The position numbers were made by a program, and so were the translations under genes. From Reticulitermes speratus (lineage: Eukaryota > Arthropoda > Insecta > Blattodea > Rhinotermitidae), in assembly GCA_021186555.1 (NCBI GenBank), contig JAJKFL010000039.1, positions 24,015,733 through 24,079,732 on the forward strand: a stretch of 64,000 bases of DNA. Direction: 5' to 3'. Shown one piece after another: positions 12,717 through 24,479 of the stretch (position 1 is its first letter; every line of letters starts with the position of its first letter). The notes below the pieces were generated by a model. The model saw nothing but the letters and a program-made list of their open reading frames with translations. It was not told the DNA's origin and made no database searches.

Positions 12717-12755
12717 CTGAAGATGGAAGCAGAAACAACTGCCGAAACTTTACGA
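12717..12755 (+). ncRNA. Degenerate hammerhead-like motif
   Basis: The core CTGAAGA is 12717-12723, with an imperfect stem II using GCAG/CTGC and GAAAC at 12744-12748. Stem III and stem I do not form well. It makes an inverted pair with the motif at 12618-12655, about 60 bp apart. Confidence 0.35.
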
Positions 12756-13779
12756 CGACGGACAGGCCTAATGCACAAAACAATGACAGCCTTAGAATGT
12801 ATGAGTACAAGGTGCGAAGCAGAATTATCTGGACCAAATGGACAAAAGTGACTGGAGAATGGGGACAGGACTAGAACACCAATCTTCAGGTCGTCTAAAC
12901 ACAGCGTACTGTAACGGCTGCTGCCAGCTGGAAATCCTTATTCTAGTTTGAAATTTTGGAGTAATGTAGTTAATGCAACACATTTATTTTAACAATTTAC
13001 AGTAATAAAAGCTCGCTGTAACTGCGAGATCTAAAGCTGTCACAGCAGTGCTGCTGAAGAGTCAAGTCTTCTGCGATGTGACGCTCTGTCATCGGGTGAG
13101 AAGCTCCCGACATTTCAAAGAACCGTAGTTACTTCATCTTCAGCGTCAAAAAGTCCAACGAAAATTAGTTTTGGACTGCTCGGCTCTTCTATTGTTTAGC
13201 GAGGCACTGTTGCCCATTCCTACGTGGATATGGAAAAACATTTTTTTCTTTCCTTTGCAACATATCTGTTGATGACACGGGATCTGTGAAGACGCTAACA
13301 GTGACACAGAATTAATGAGCTTCAAGAGATTTTGTAATTTTCTGCTGTACGGCTTCACGGACTTGTCTACCTTTGAGATTATTAATTTACAACACACGAG
13401 AGTAAAGCAACAGAAATCACCCGGGGTAAACACAAAGCCTGCCTGTGAGCTGGCTACATATAGGTCAGAGTTCAGGGCTCTATCTTGGCTTGTTAGGTCA
13501 CGCGGTTAACTCATATTTCTAAAGGTCTACAGGAAACTCTCCCGCCACTGTCACTTAGTTAAAATGTGTTTTGTAATATCATATCATTCCTTCCCCTTCT
13601 GAAAGGCAATGTTTTTCACATTCCCTGCAGCAGTATGCCAGAACAGTACATTAAATTATGTTAACATGCTGTCTCCCACACCCCTCCCAAACAACCAGGC
13701 CTCTCAGTCCGACGGTGCACAAAGTGTGTGCAATTGTTACTCATCCCGAATAACAAATGGCCCTTGAATCAACTGCAGC

Positions 13780-14022
13780 CCGGATAGCATACTCAGTACA
13801 GTGACTTGGCTACGGGCTGGACGATCCGGGGCTCCAACTCCGGTTCAAACCTAGCCTCCCTTTCAATGGGAACCAGGGGCTCTTACCCCGGGAGTAAAGT
13901 GGACGGGGCGTCACGCTAACTACTCACCTCCATCTAGTACCGTGGTCAAGAATGAGTAGAGCTATACCTCCACGCTCTTATGCGCCTTCATGGCGTGTAT
14001 ACGGACCACTTTTTACCTTCAT
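13780..14022 (+). mobile_element. SINE family A with an internal deletion
   Basis: The head and CTACGGGCTGGACGATCCGG are present. The stretch after the B box is missing and jumps straight to CTAGCCTCCCTTTCAATGG, then the normal 3' end with CTTCATGGCGTGTA. Confidence 0.8.
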
Positions 14023-14606
14023 TCTGAATCAATTTTATAACAGCAATTATTGAGCACCACATAGACGGGCAATTTAAGCACGAGAATCCGATGACGTGTA
14101 TATGCCTAATATAAGATCGCTTCGGATATAATTTATCAGTCCATAGCTTCTTAAACATTCTTCTCCTTCTTTGTGTCTTTTATACGTTGTTCGACAAGCA
14201 CATTAAAAGTACGTGAACTGCGGCTATAAACGGTTCACCGTTCAGTTTATTGGTTCAGTCATGAACTACACCGTGTTATTTGCTACGGCATTTTAGGCGC
14301 ACGACAATTTGAAAGGGAACGCTAAAGAAAACTGAAAAAGTGACAAGAGGCTGAGTCATCTCGGTTGACAATAACACGGCTTAATGTTCCAGTTGCATTC
14401 GCGTGCCCAATTCACCGTGAAGAAGTTTATTAAGACATTAAGACAGCATAATCGTCCACAGAGCAGCGCAATCCTGCTCTTTAAATGTCCTACCTGCTTC
14501 CGAGCCGCCAGACATCTGCAACATTTTTACAGAGATAAGAAGTCACCTGCCTCTACTCTTCTAAGGGTACACGACAGAGGGGTATTCGAATCAACAAGTC
14601 ACTCAC

Positions 14607-14698
14607 CGGCTGCTGCTGCTGCTGTGTGAGCACTGCCGATGACCTTGATCTCCGAGGAGTAATGCCCACATTCTCGCCTTTCATTATCGACTCCACCA
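14607..14698 (-). CDS. Kdm3: Kdm3 exon (VVESIMKGENVG, start of the variable region)
   Basis: This 92-nt exon completes the Val codon split from the previous exon, then reads VESIMKGENVGITPRRSRSS and ends in five Gln codons and a Pro. The GDG-VVESI-x-x-GENVG-x-TPRRSR run is typical of KDM3B/JMJD1C-like and insect KDM3 proteins just before the long Ser/Pro/Gln-rich linker. The acceptor is TTGCTTGCAG and the donor CCG/GTGAGT. The Gln tract is a pure (CAG)5 run next to the donor. The next exon, expected on the minus strand to the left, was not recognised between 1 and 14606. That part of the protein is poorly conserved, so a missed exon is possible. Confidence 0.9.
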
Positions 14699-14914
14699 CT
14701 GCAAGCAAAAATAAATTTCTTTTGAGCACTGAATACGTACTGTTAAGGCATTTGATTTGGACATAATCCGTAGTTTTCTCAGTTAAAAGTCCCCAAAAAC
14801 AGGATGAGTCGGAAGCTGATTTTGTCTCAGACTTCAGGTCAACAAATTTGTGTAATCATGAGACTTTATGAAACAGGACACGGAGTGGCGTCTTCCTTCT
14901 GTTTTGTGTTCTAC

Positions 14915-14953
14915 CTGAGGACCAAGAAATAGCCAGTTGCTGAAACGTCGTAA
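14915..14953 (+). ncRNA. Degenerate hammerhead-like motif
   Basis: CTGAGGA (14915-14921) is followed by GAAAC-GTC-GTA (14942-14952), matching the core and a two-pair stem III. Stem I does not pair, so it is probably a fossil of the same kind of element. Confidence 0.3.
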
Positions 14954-15162
14954 CTTTTATAACGGTATTGTTGAAACATTAATAATGAAAAATTCGCAAA
15001 CAAAATACACAACTGCCAAATTTTAAAAAGTAATCTCTATGGAGTGATGCAAATATTCTCCAAACTCACGTCACAGTGAAGAGGTATTTACGTTCCCAGC
15101 TCGGAAAGCCGAAATAATTGAATCGTTGAGGATAGATGTGGGCTAGTCGTCTCCTGGCGGAG

Positions 15163-15346
15163 GAAGAATACTGCTTTTCTGTCGCCATGTTCAGAACAAC
15201 TGTGACCATACAACGGGTACCAGGGTTGCTTTTGTCTAGGGCAAAGCGACCCCAGATTGAAGCGCCCGCTCATCACCATCTACTGCCAAAGGTCTAGACT
15301 GAACAGACTTTTATCTGCACACCCTCATGCACCTTCATGACCTGGT
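15163..15346 (+). mobile_element. SINE family A, 5' truncated and diverged
   Basis: It begins in the post-B-box region (TTCAGAACAACTGTGACC) and keeps CGGGTACCAGGG and a mutated 3' end around ATGCACCTTCATGACCTGG. Confidence 0.6.
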
Positions 15347-15471
15347 ACTCAGACAAAGCAGCAAATTTGTATTCATGCGCATATGTATTGGCTTGTATAA
15401 TTCGGAGTAAAGGGACAACCACGAAGGAATTGCAACCAAGTGCCATTCTATCAAGGCACAAGGGGCTAGTA

Positions 15472-15672
15472 CATGGGCGTCTAACCTTCTTATGACAGAG
15501 GGCAACACCCATTAATGTGGGCTGGTTCGCGGGCCGCAAGTGGAAAGATAACAATAAGTGGTACACCTAATCGCCTAAGTTACTGTGAAATTTTTATAGT
15601 ATACACTTAATTTACAAATTTGGCCGCGGGGTGCATAATACAACCTGGCGGGCCGCGGGTTGGAGACCCATG
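15472..15672. mobile_element. hAT-type MITE, degraded
   Basis: CATGGGCGTCTAACC at the left and GGTTGGAGACCCATG at the right are partial inverted repeats. Flanks GGCTAGTA and GGCAAGAA match at 6 of 8. GCGGGCCGC strings near both ends resemble other hAT MITEs here. Confidence 0.55.
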
Positions 15673-16229
15673 GGCAAGAAGGTAAAGCTTCAGGCACTAA
15701 CCCCTTGAAGAATAAAATGCATCTACATTCTACACATAAAGATTAAGTACGAACTTCATAGAAAGACGGTGTGCTTCAATTCGGAAGACTAACAGTTAAT
15801 TTTGTACAGAAAAGCAATGGCCGTATATTGTAAGAATCATACGGCACACGCAAATACATCATGTGGGTAATATGCAGAGTTTATAGAGTTAAAATTGGCG
15901 GTATAAACACAAATCACGAGGACCTAAAGGGTTAACTGTGGAGGTGATAAATGTGACTGGATGAACAATCCGTCGGCCTTTATCTCCGGAAAAAAAGACC
16001 AAGTACACATTGTATTTTTGAGCTGCATCCCGAGCCGTTCTGGACGTGGTGGCAAAGAGAAAAAGGATCTCCGGGCAGAAATAATAAATCCTACTTTTCT
16101 ACTGGAAGACATATCCTACACATTTCTTTCGCGTTATGAATAGTCATAAAATTAAATTATGCAAGAATACGGCTTTAAAATATATACAGTGACTCCTCTA
16201 AACTGAAGTGGTAAATCAGCGTGCATGTG

Positions 16230-16498
16230 TTTCCTTCGCATCCCAGCAAAGGGGCTACAACTGAGCGCTGGATTTCTCTCGAGCGGGAGTCTGTCTATAC
16301 AAGCTGTTTTTCACCATATCCCTGTAAATACATATGTCTGGGTTGTCCCACTACACACGTTCGCGTTATGGCGCTGGGGTGAGTTACAATAGCACAATAA
16401 ATATCAGGTGTCGTGAAAATCGGTCAACTGGTTCAGAAATTCAAATGGGGGAACAGGTCACAAACACACAGATCGAAGGCGATCTTATAAGGCTGAAG
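16230..16498 (+). repeat. Interspersed repeat family I
   Basis: ATCCCAGCAAAGGGGCTACA, CACCATATCCCTGTAAATAC, GTGAAAATCGGTCAACTGG and the end GATCTTATAAGGCTGAAG. It is the most complete copy here. Confidence 0.7.
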
Positions 16499-17914
16499 AA
16501 ACACATCTAGCTGAAGGAATGTCCTTTTAATTTAAAGCTCATTAGCCTCTGATTACCTTGCTAGGGATCCATAAGCTAAATGTATCCAGATCGAATGAGC
16601 AAAAATTTTGATTTTAAAACATTTGTGAGAAGTAACACATCGAGATGCCGCCGACTGGAATGAAGGATTAATCAAACTAATATAATTTAATGTGTATGCC
16701 ATACACTCTATTAAGAATCTGCTAAAAACAGGGCTACAGCACACGGCTATAAAGTTTCTTTACATTCCTAGATTTCGGGTTCTCAGAGCGATACTGAAGA
16801 AGATTTCAGCCTTCTTAAATATGACGCAGTGTGGACTGGTGTATAGGAGCCAACCTTTCGGAGGAGCTTACTAACTGCATCTTCGGAGTAGTCCAAGACG
16901 GACGAAGCTGGAGACTGCAAGCTCTTCCGAAGCGTTAGTACATACACACCAAACTACACGGCTTTACATCCCAGACGACTGGAATATTTCTTTGAAATCT
17001 TTCGAGAACAGACGAATCGGCCAATGTAATAAATTTCCAGGCGACCGATGTACACTGCACAACGGTGCTGTACAGGACCATATGACATATGGAAAAATAT
17101 TACGTAATGCATCGACTTAGACCCAACACTTAGAAACTTGCAAACTGGTGATCGTGAAGAAACAGCTTAAGGTCCAACGAACTGTGTTTTAACACAACTG
17201 AAATAGACACAAGAATGTCACATAATTTGTACCTACAGTTAACACTGCTGGTTTCAAGCGTAAGTTAGTTTCATTAGCACTCGTACATGGTACAATCATA
17301 CTCTTAATTATACGTCGTACCAGTATCCAGACCCCAATTTTGCACAGAATACATATTTGACTACCAAGGTTTAGTCCTTATTTATTTGTGTTGTCTCTAT
17401 CGACTCTGCCTGTATCGATATGACGTCGAAAGGTAGGATGACAACGAACAATAGAATGGACAGGATTTCGCAGGAAGCTGTGGTGACCTAGTTTCAGGTA
17501 CTGAGGAAAACCACAAAAAAACTCAAAATAGTCGATGTCCGACCATGAGTCCAAATGGGTGCCTCCCAAACACAGGTCAGCAGCGTCAGCGCTACAGCAA
17601 ACGTGCTCTCTAGAAGTCTACGTTTGCAACAACAACAACAACAAAAACGAAGACAGCAGCAACAGCGTAACCTCATTTCGGCTTCATGTCTATGATGCAG
17701 CAGAGAATTGTGGGAAGCAACGAACATCAGAGCAGATGTGTAACTGAACAGAACTGTTAATCAGAGCGATGAACAGACGTCTGGATTTTTTTGTTTCATG
17801 CCGGATTTATGTGAGGCCGGCAAAAAATGCTTTAGAAGTCGTCAGAATGCCAATTTAATAATAATAATAATGAATTTGTCCCTTGCATATCATGAAGGTA
17901 TACGGGATATGGGG

Positions 17915-18150
17915 ATTGGAGGTATAGCTCCACTAATTGCTTGCCTTCGCACTAGGTGAGGTGAATGGTCAGCTTCACATCCCGACAGCTTTACCCCCGG
18001 TACCCATTGAATTGGAGAGGCTGGATTGACCCCAGAGACAGACCGGCCGCCTTGGAAGAAGATATAACTCTCTTGTCCCTGCTTGGAATCGATCATTCGG
18101 ACGTCCAGCCCGTAGTATAGTCACTATACTGACTATGTTATACCGTTCCT
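17915..18150 (-). mobile_element. SINE family A
   Basis: Plus-strand GGTATAGCTCCAC, GCTTTACCCCCGGTACCC and GACGTCCAGCCCGTAGTATA give a near full inverted copy. The (CTA)n/(TAG)n palindrome begins just beyond its head. Confidence 0.8.
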
Positions 18151-18158
18151 ACACTATT

Positions 18159-18197
<39 letters not shown>

Positions 18198-18204
18198 TAC
18201 CTGC

Positions 18205-18235
<31 letters not shown>
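18159..18235. repeat. Palindromic (CTA)n-CTGCAG-(TAG)n
   Basis: About 12 CTA units, TACCTGCAG, then about 11 TAG units, so the two microsatellites are reverse complements around CTGCAG (18201-18206). Confidence 0.95.
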
Positions 18236-18626
18236 ACGTCGAGGGATCCACGAGAATGCTGTAGGTCTGTTGCGTGGTTACTTACCCAACAGAACGTACC
18301 TCAGTTTAGACCAATAAAACGTTACTATAAATTTGTGTGCATATGACGATAGCCACGGCTGGGCGTTCACAAAAATAAACACAAAGGGTATGCAAATAAG
18401 CAGCACAGTGTATTTGGAGAATGAAATGTAACTGTTGGGGAGAAAATTCAGTGAGTGTGTATACTGCATATGTGATGAAGGAACATTGTGGCTGACGATG
18501 TCCCCCAATTAGTGAATATTAAATAAGTTAATTCAATACAGTGCATTACGAGAGGCTCACTCTTCGGAGCTTCTTCCAGATTTCTCGTTTTCTCCTCAAT
18601 CGTATCATTTCTTATGATTCTTCGCA

Positions 18627-18627
<1 letters not shown>

Positions 18628-18660
<33 letters not shown>
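18628..18660 (+). repeat. (TAA)n microsatellite
   Basis: Eleven TAA units followed by a short GAC/AAC-rich stretch. Confidence 0.9.
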
Positions 18661-18661
<1 letters not shown>

Positions 18662-19037
18662 CGACGACGACAACAACAACTGTGATCACTTCGTATAATC
18701 GGTCACTTTAGAATGCTGCAAGGAAGTACTCAGAATATGAGAGCCACTGTCTTATGAAACGTGTCATGGCGTTCTCTGGTAAGTGTGAGAACTATCGAAG
18801 TCTCACAGGAACCTGCTGCCTACCACACTGTACGGCGTCACATCGCAGGATTTTCGTCTATAACCATCGGAACCTGAGATGTCACATAGCTCAGAATTTG
18901 CTTGGAGTAATTAAAGAAACCATTCAAGTATTAGGTCAGACACCATGTTCGCGGCTAGTACTGGAACAGCGTATCTCCCACGTTGCAGCGTGACGCGTAA
19001 CCTGATTGCAAATCGGTTTAGCGAATACAGATAGAAA

Positions 19038-19317
19038 CAGGGTCGGACTAAGGAGTGGGCCAGCCGGGCAGCTGCTCGGGGCGACAATTTGTAAGCGGCG
19101 CTAAGACGTCACCGGAATAATCGAACAGACGATGCTAGTCAACCCAGGTATCAACATGTGAAAGAATATCTCTGAAAATTATCTGCAATTTGGGAACCCG
19201 CCCTCAAACAAATTCGCCAGTCCTGTCCTAGACCGAAAAAGTTTAAACAATATCAGTTTGAAGGGGCGCCAAATTATTAGCCTGCCCGGGGCGCCCACAT
19301 GTCTCGGGGCGGCCCCA
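19038..19317. mobile_element. hAT-type MITE
   Basis: The ends CAGGGTCGGACTAAG and CTCGGGGCGGCCCCA are flanked by GATAGAAA and GAGAGAAA (7 of 8). It is 280 bp with internal gggcgc-rich ends and no open frame. Confidence 0.75.
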
Positions 19318-20170
19318 GAGAGAAATGAGAGAAAGCCGCGTGTTAAACATGTTTAATCAGAATGGCCAGATATTCAAGTTTCGGTCTGGATTCAACTCAG
19401 CTCTCAAATGCAAGTCATGCACATAACAAGAAGAAGAAACAGGAGACCATAACAAAACGGGGGTCGAGAAGAGTGAAGCAGGCCACTCTTTCGCTACCGA
19501 CGATATGAAGAATACGGGAAGTTCAACCTCCACATCTCAATACACATTCAACGCATACTGCTTACGAACGGTGTAATTTTATCGCCACCTTTCTGTAATT
19601 CAGTCAAATTGATACGCGTTCCTTCTGTTCCACTGCGGCACAAAGCGTGGAAGTTGCCTAGCACCACGCAGTAGCCGATAATACTCCCACAAGGCGACAA
19701 AATGTTCTGATGTCAGATTTATGGTACCGACATCACAGGGAAGCATGCAGTGAGGATACATATGGTAGGTCAAGGAATTCAACATGCAACAAGAGTTCAC
19801 TGATTTTTTGTCCTCATCCAAACGGGTTAAGCAAGGCGCTATGAGAGTGTTCTGTTTGAAAGCACTCGTACTGAAAGTACTGAGCGTGTAACAGCGAGCA
19901 TTACTGTCATTATACTGCGCTTTAATTCCTACCAAATTTCGGTTTATTGCACTGGTGATGTAAATGCAACGAAAATATCCAGGCTGAACCCATAAATCCT
20001 ATTATCCTTGTGCAGCGACATCTAGTACCATAAATCTTGTGTCGTTAATGTAATACTTCGACTGTATAATCCAACAATAAAATTCAATTTAGCTCTTGAG
20101 CTAACGTTGTGTAATCGTGAGCAGATTGTCGTAACATTTAAATGTGGTCTGGCGAATTTTTTTGCAAACG

Positions 20171-20171
<1 letters not shown>

Positions 20172-20209
<38 letters not shown>
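20172..20209 (+). repeat. (ATT)n microsatellite
   Basis: About twelve ATT units, then (ATC)n-like sequence. Confidence 0.9.
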
Positions 20210-20211
<2 letters not shown>

Positions 20212-21141
20212 CATCACCATCATCGCCATTTACAACAGACGCCGACGTGAAGCAAGGTGTCACCTCCTGGCTACAGACATGTGACACCAATTTCTTCTAC
20301 TCGGCGATAAAAGTCTTGGTGCCAAGGTAGAATAAATGCTTAAATGCCAATGGTGACAACATGGAAGTCTGATGTATAATATCTGATACCTATGTGCCAC
20401 GCATATATCGAAGTCGGAATAAACTTCTCGGCATCAGTGTCTGTTATCTTACTTCATTAACTTTGTTGTACAGGCACTGCGTGGCAGATGGCACATATAG
20501 TTATAGTTATAGTTAAAAGATTAAATTGGAAAATAAAAACACAACGTACACATAAGCGAACGTATTGTTAATTACCTCTGAAAATCGCAGGTTTAATCAA
20601 ACATAATACAACACATGAGCCGCAGTATACTGCATAATGAGGAATTTCATAATTTGTATTCAACTAAATATTATTAGGGCCGTCCAATCAAGGAAAAGGA
20701 GACGGGCGAATCACATTGCACAAAGAGGCGAGACGGTGAATGCATACATTTTGAAACCTGAAGGGTGAGACAACTTTGAAGACATAGTCGTTTAGGGGAG
20801 ATGCAATATTAAAACTAATTTTGTGTGGGGGGTTGGAGACGCCGAAGGCTACCTACGTCAAAATGAAACTTCGGGTTCTATAAAAGGCAGTGATTTTTTT
20901 TTGAGCAGCTGACCGACTATGCGGTTCTTAAGTACTCTGTTCGATGACGTTTAAGTACCGTATTACAAAGACTATGTGCCCTACTGGATCAGTCAACACC
21001 AGCGATTATCAAATTGCTTTTCGCAGGATTTTCCAGGATACGGTAAATAAATTCCTCTAATCGTTCATTTCAATGTGAACGATGCAATATGCTATTAGAG
21101 AATGCTTCCATTAGAAAAACCAACTGGAAATTGCTCTGTCG

Positions 21142-21380
21142 CAATGGTTCTTAACCTGGGGTGCAAGATACCCTGTCGTGGGGTACGGGACATGCCAACA
21201 TTTCTTAATTTTACCATAAAATTAAAACAAATACAGCACTTAATTCTAACTATTTCATTTTATAGTAAGGATACACCTTAGATTTAAAAACTGACCCACT
21301 TTTACCAACGTTTTAAATGGTCTCGAGATGATACTAGAGAACCAAAGAGTTGCGTGCAGCCGTAAGGGCTAAGAACTATG
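21142..21380. mobile_element. hAT-type MITE, degraded
   Basis: The ends CAATGGTTCTTAACC and GGGCTAAGAACTATG are imperfect inverted repeats (about 11 of 15). The flanks CTCTGTCG and CTCTACAG match at 5 of 8. The interior is AT-rich. Confidence 0.6.
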
Positions 21381-21446
21381 CTCTACAGGGAAATAATCTC
21401 CATTTGTTGTGTCAGTCGAAATTTATAAATACTCTTCTGTGGGAGA

Positions 21447-21735
21447 CGGAGTAGCGTAGGCGGTACAGCGACTAGCCCACGAGCTGGACGGTCCGCGGTT
21501 CGAATGCTGGTAGGGGCAAAATACTTTTCTCCAAAACGTCCAGACAGGCGACAGAGCCCACACAGCCTCCCATGCGATTCGCACCAGAGTTCTTTCCCGG
21601 GGGTAAAGCGGCCGGGGCGAGAAGTTAACCACTGACCTCCAAGTAGTGCCGAGGTTAAGAACGAGCGGAGCTACACCTCTACTCCATCTATGTGCCTTCA
21701 TGGCGTGGACAGGGAAAACGTCACTTTCGATTTTA
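21447..21735 (+). mobile_element. SINE family A
   Basis: A nearly full copy: GTAGGCGGTACAGCGACTAG, B-box GGTTCGAATGCTGG, TTCCCGGGGGTAAAGCGGCC and CTTCATGGCGTGGACAGGG. Confidence 0.85.
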
Positions 21736-21872
21736 TTTTTACTTTACGCTACGTGAACAAAATTCAAAGGTATTAGTGTTAAATCTGGCGGTATACCTAC
21801 AGCAACCACTAGACTAGAAAATTAACATAACTGAAGTTTGAATTGTCTCTGTGATTGATTCATTACGCATCA

Positions 21873-22106
21873 CGCCATGAAGACCCAGAAGGGAGTGCAG
21901 AGCTCCACGCGTTCTTAACTTCAGCATTACATGGAGAAGAGTAGCCAGCTTCACGACGTGCAGTTTTTGTCTCAGGGGGACAATTCCGGACAAGAGGCTC
22001 GGTGGGCCACAGACCTTGTATGGGCGTGGTAGCGACGAGAAAAATGTCCACCCCTGCCAGCAAACGAACTCCGATAGTCCCATCAGTATTGTCACTATGC
22101 TGATGT
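21873..22106 (-). mobile_element. SINE family A, diverged
   Basis: Plus-strand CGCCATGAAGACCCAG, GTTCTTAACTTC, AGGCTCGGTGGGCC and TAGTCCCATCAGTATTGTCA trace the family in reverse, with many changes. Confidence 0.6.
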
Positions 22107-23604
22107 AAAAACGCGCAGTAAAATACGCAGTCTTTCTTTGGCAATTTATGACACCGGGCACTGTCTCTCTCCCTCTCTCCCGCTCATAAAATCGCAGAAT
22201 CATTCCTAATCTTGCTTCTCAAGGCTGTAATTTCCACCACCAACACAACTACAGGCAAAAGAAAGAAAACACAGCGCTACTCAATTCCCATTCTGATATA
22301 TATATAAGAAATACGTCAGTTAACCGTTTACATGTCAGATCTAAATAATACAGCCTTCATCTGCGTTTCTTACTGTCATGCAACTTCTCACAGCTTAAGT
22401 TATTAGGCTTCTAACACGATTACCTAATGCTTCCTTTTAGTAACAACAATGTGGGTCATAAACGAAGACGGTGGGAAAAAGTCAGGTATTTATGGGTTTG
22501 CATCTTACCGCCGTGTTAATGAAAATGCTAACCAGTAGAAGTAATTTGCACTTAGCGCTAGAAACGTACTAAAAATAACGGAGACTGCTAGGAATTAATT
22601 AATTTCATGGAGCAGGGTCCTCTTTAAGGCTTGAGGTTTTCACGGAGGTATGTGTTCAGAGTATGACCTTGTGGCTGTGATGCCATGCATTCGTATCGGT
22701 AAACCCCAACTTTAGGAATCTGCTGTTTCCAACTTTAGGGCTGAATCCACCGACAAGCAATGTCGTTATTGAGAAGTTCACAGTCGATTTGCTAGCCACG
22801 ACATTCCTCGCCTTCTAGTCCAGCCTTGTTCACAAAAGCCGGCTGTCGCACCGTATGATGAGTTGTACCAGTGCTATTGAAACTGTGTCCTGCGGAACTC
22901 CGGAATTCCGCCTGCGACTGAGGGGTTCCGCAAACACATTTAACTTATAATGAAACTGGCCAATACAATTTTCGTAACATTTAGTTTCATTTTATATTTT
23001 TCTCCCCATCTTTGTGCATAATCGGGTGACAGGGTGAAAGTCTTTCACCCTATCACCTCAAACAGCATTTCTTTAGCACCAAACTATACCATTCATCCAG
23101 AATCGTCAATCCACATACAAATTTTTCAATCATTCAGGTTATTAACTTCAAAAACTTTAATATATAAAAGCAGTGCATATACAAGCCCAACTTCATGCAA
23201 AATATAATCGTCATTCAATCGGCTTTCACCTCAATACCACACCTCTTATCTAAAAACTGCTTACAATAAAGACCCCGTAACTTAGCTCCGCTGAAGGATA
23301 CATAAAAACTAAGCCTCATGCAATACACTCTTCACCTATCAGAATTACCTCGAATGCAACGGTTCAAAATCAACAGATTGCTCAGAGAAAAATTCTCTTA
23401 TCTGCTTTCCACAAAGTCTACAATATAACCGACATCTATATACACCCTAATTACACTTGAATATAAAATGGTTAATTGTAAATGAGATCTCATTTAAATT
23501 CAACCAGCTTGTGGTGTGGTAATTCTTCTTAGTATATTTTAATATATATATTACTTGACGATGGCCCATTTCGGCGGAAAAATGTTGTAAGAGAATTCCC
23601 GATA

Positions 23605-23712
23605 TACATACATATATATATATATATATTATATACATAATACCCTTAGTTGCGTTCGACGCTGTCTTTTTCTTTTATTATTATTATTATTATTATTATC
23701 ATCATTATTATT
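23605..23712 (+). repeat. (AT)n and (ATT)n microsatellites
   Basis: An AT run at about 23609-23630 and an ATT run at 23676-23712 separated by unique sequence. Confidence 0.85.
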
Positions 23713-23954
23713 CATGGAACCATGTATTCTATTACAGACTGTCAGTATTGTACAAACTCTTCCGGCTGTTATTCAAATGTTAATGATTCTACGCCTGTGT
23801 TTACGTCTTATTCTATAATTATGTGCAACAAGCTTATGATATTAATTAAATTGCATATGAAATTAATTAAAATTGTAGTCTCTAAAGACTGAGACTAATC
23901 ATGGTCGCAAATCCATAATATCTGACATAATTCTGAAAGTTTAAGATGGCGTAC

Positions 23955-24039
23955 CTCCGTCACCAATGAGCCTCATCTGGATGATGCACGGATCCTCATT
24001 GTGGTCCTCCAAAACTGTGTCATCCGTCACGGTCAGGTC
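23955..24039 (-). CDS. Kdm3: Kdm3 exon (TVTDDTVLEDHNEDP segment)
   Basis: This 85-nt exon begins in phase 0 (DLTVTDDTVLEDHNEDP, then QMRLIGDG) and ends after one base of the next codon. The acceptor is CATATTGCAG and the donor is GAG/GTACGC. The translation completes the barrel that began in the preceding exon (...NEATR + DLTVTDDTVL), a boundary expected from KDM3B-type proteins. It is too short to show up as an open frame by length alone and was found by looking for the expected continuation of the protein. The donor is weaker than the others. Confidence 0.9.
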
Positions 24040-24479
24040 CTGCAATATGACAAAGCGAAAGCCTCTATCACTTAATTTGCAACCAACACAACTCCTGTGT
24101 CATTTCTACTAAAATAAAATTTCTTTGTACGGGTTATGAAGAAGGAACTATGACTTTGAAATCCCCTATTAACTAACTGCGTGTTTTTCTTGGTCACCTT
24201 TATAAATAAAAGGTTTGTTGCAAAACTGGGTACCAACGTATTCGTGAAAGTTAATGTTATGCTACGTTGTGCTGTGCTCTGAGTACTGTCCGTCAAGCAT
24301 CTGCAGTATACTGTATAACGGATCGGTCCTGTCGGCTACCTGAATGTGATGTGTGTTGTAGCCGGAGGGTAAACAGGTGTCCCCTCTTACACTTAAAATT
24401 CTTCCCTTCTGGAAGTAATCTTCCAAAGTATTGTGTCGACACGTCCGCAGCTAAGGTCTTGGTGACCAATCACTGACCG

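Larger units (their letters stand above)
1..14606 (-). other. Probable Kdm3 intron continuing past the left edge
   Basis: By position this is the intron after the last exon seen, unless a poorly conserved exon was missed. Positions 1-3930, 4170-5670, 7170-8250, 8610-8935, 10870-11560 and 12780-13770 have no feature I can name except short A-runs and simple repeats. A 172-codon minus-strand open frame at 2913-3431 has no recognisable domain, and no splice logic links it to Kdm3. Confidence 0.6.
14699..23954 (-). other. Kdm3 intron (9.3 kb)
   Basis: The intron holds SINE A copies, three hAT-like MITEs, a family I repeat, a palindromic (CTA)n/(TAG)n tract and several trinucleotide microsatellites. 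16500-17900 has degenerate repeat sequence with hammerhead-like strings near 16790 but no coding signal. 19326-21140 and 22110-23550 are otherwise unassigned, apart from a possible degenerate hAT relic near 22870-23060. Confidence 0.85.

Noticed and set aside
22870..23060. Possible hAT MITE with TGCGGAACTCCGG and GGGTTCCGCAAAC strings
   Set aside because: The internal short inverted repeats are suggestive, but no convincing terminal repeats or target duplication could be paired.
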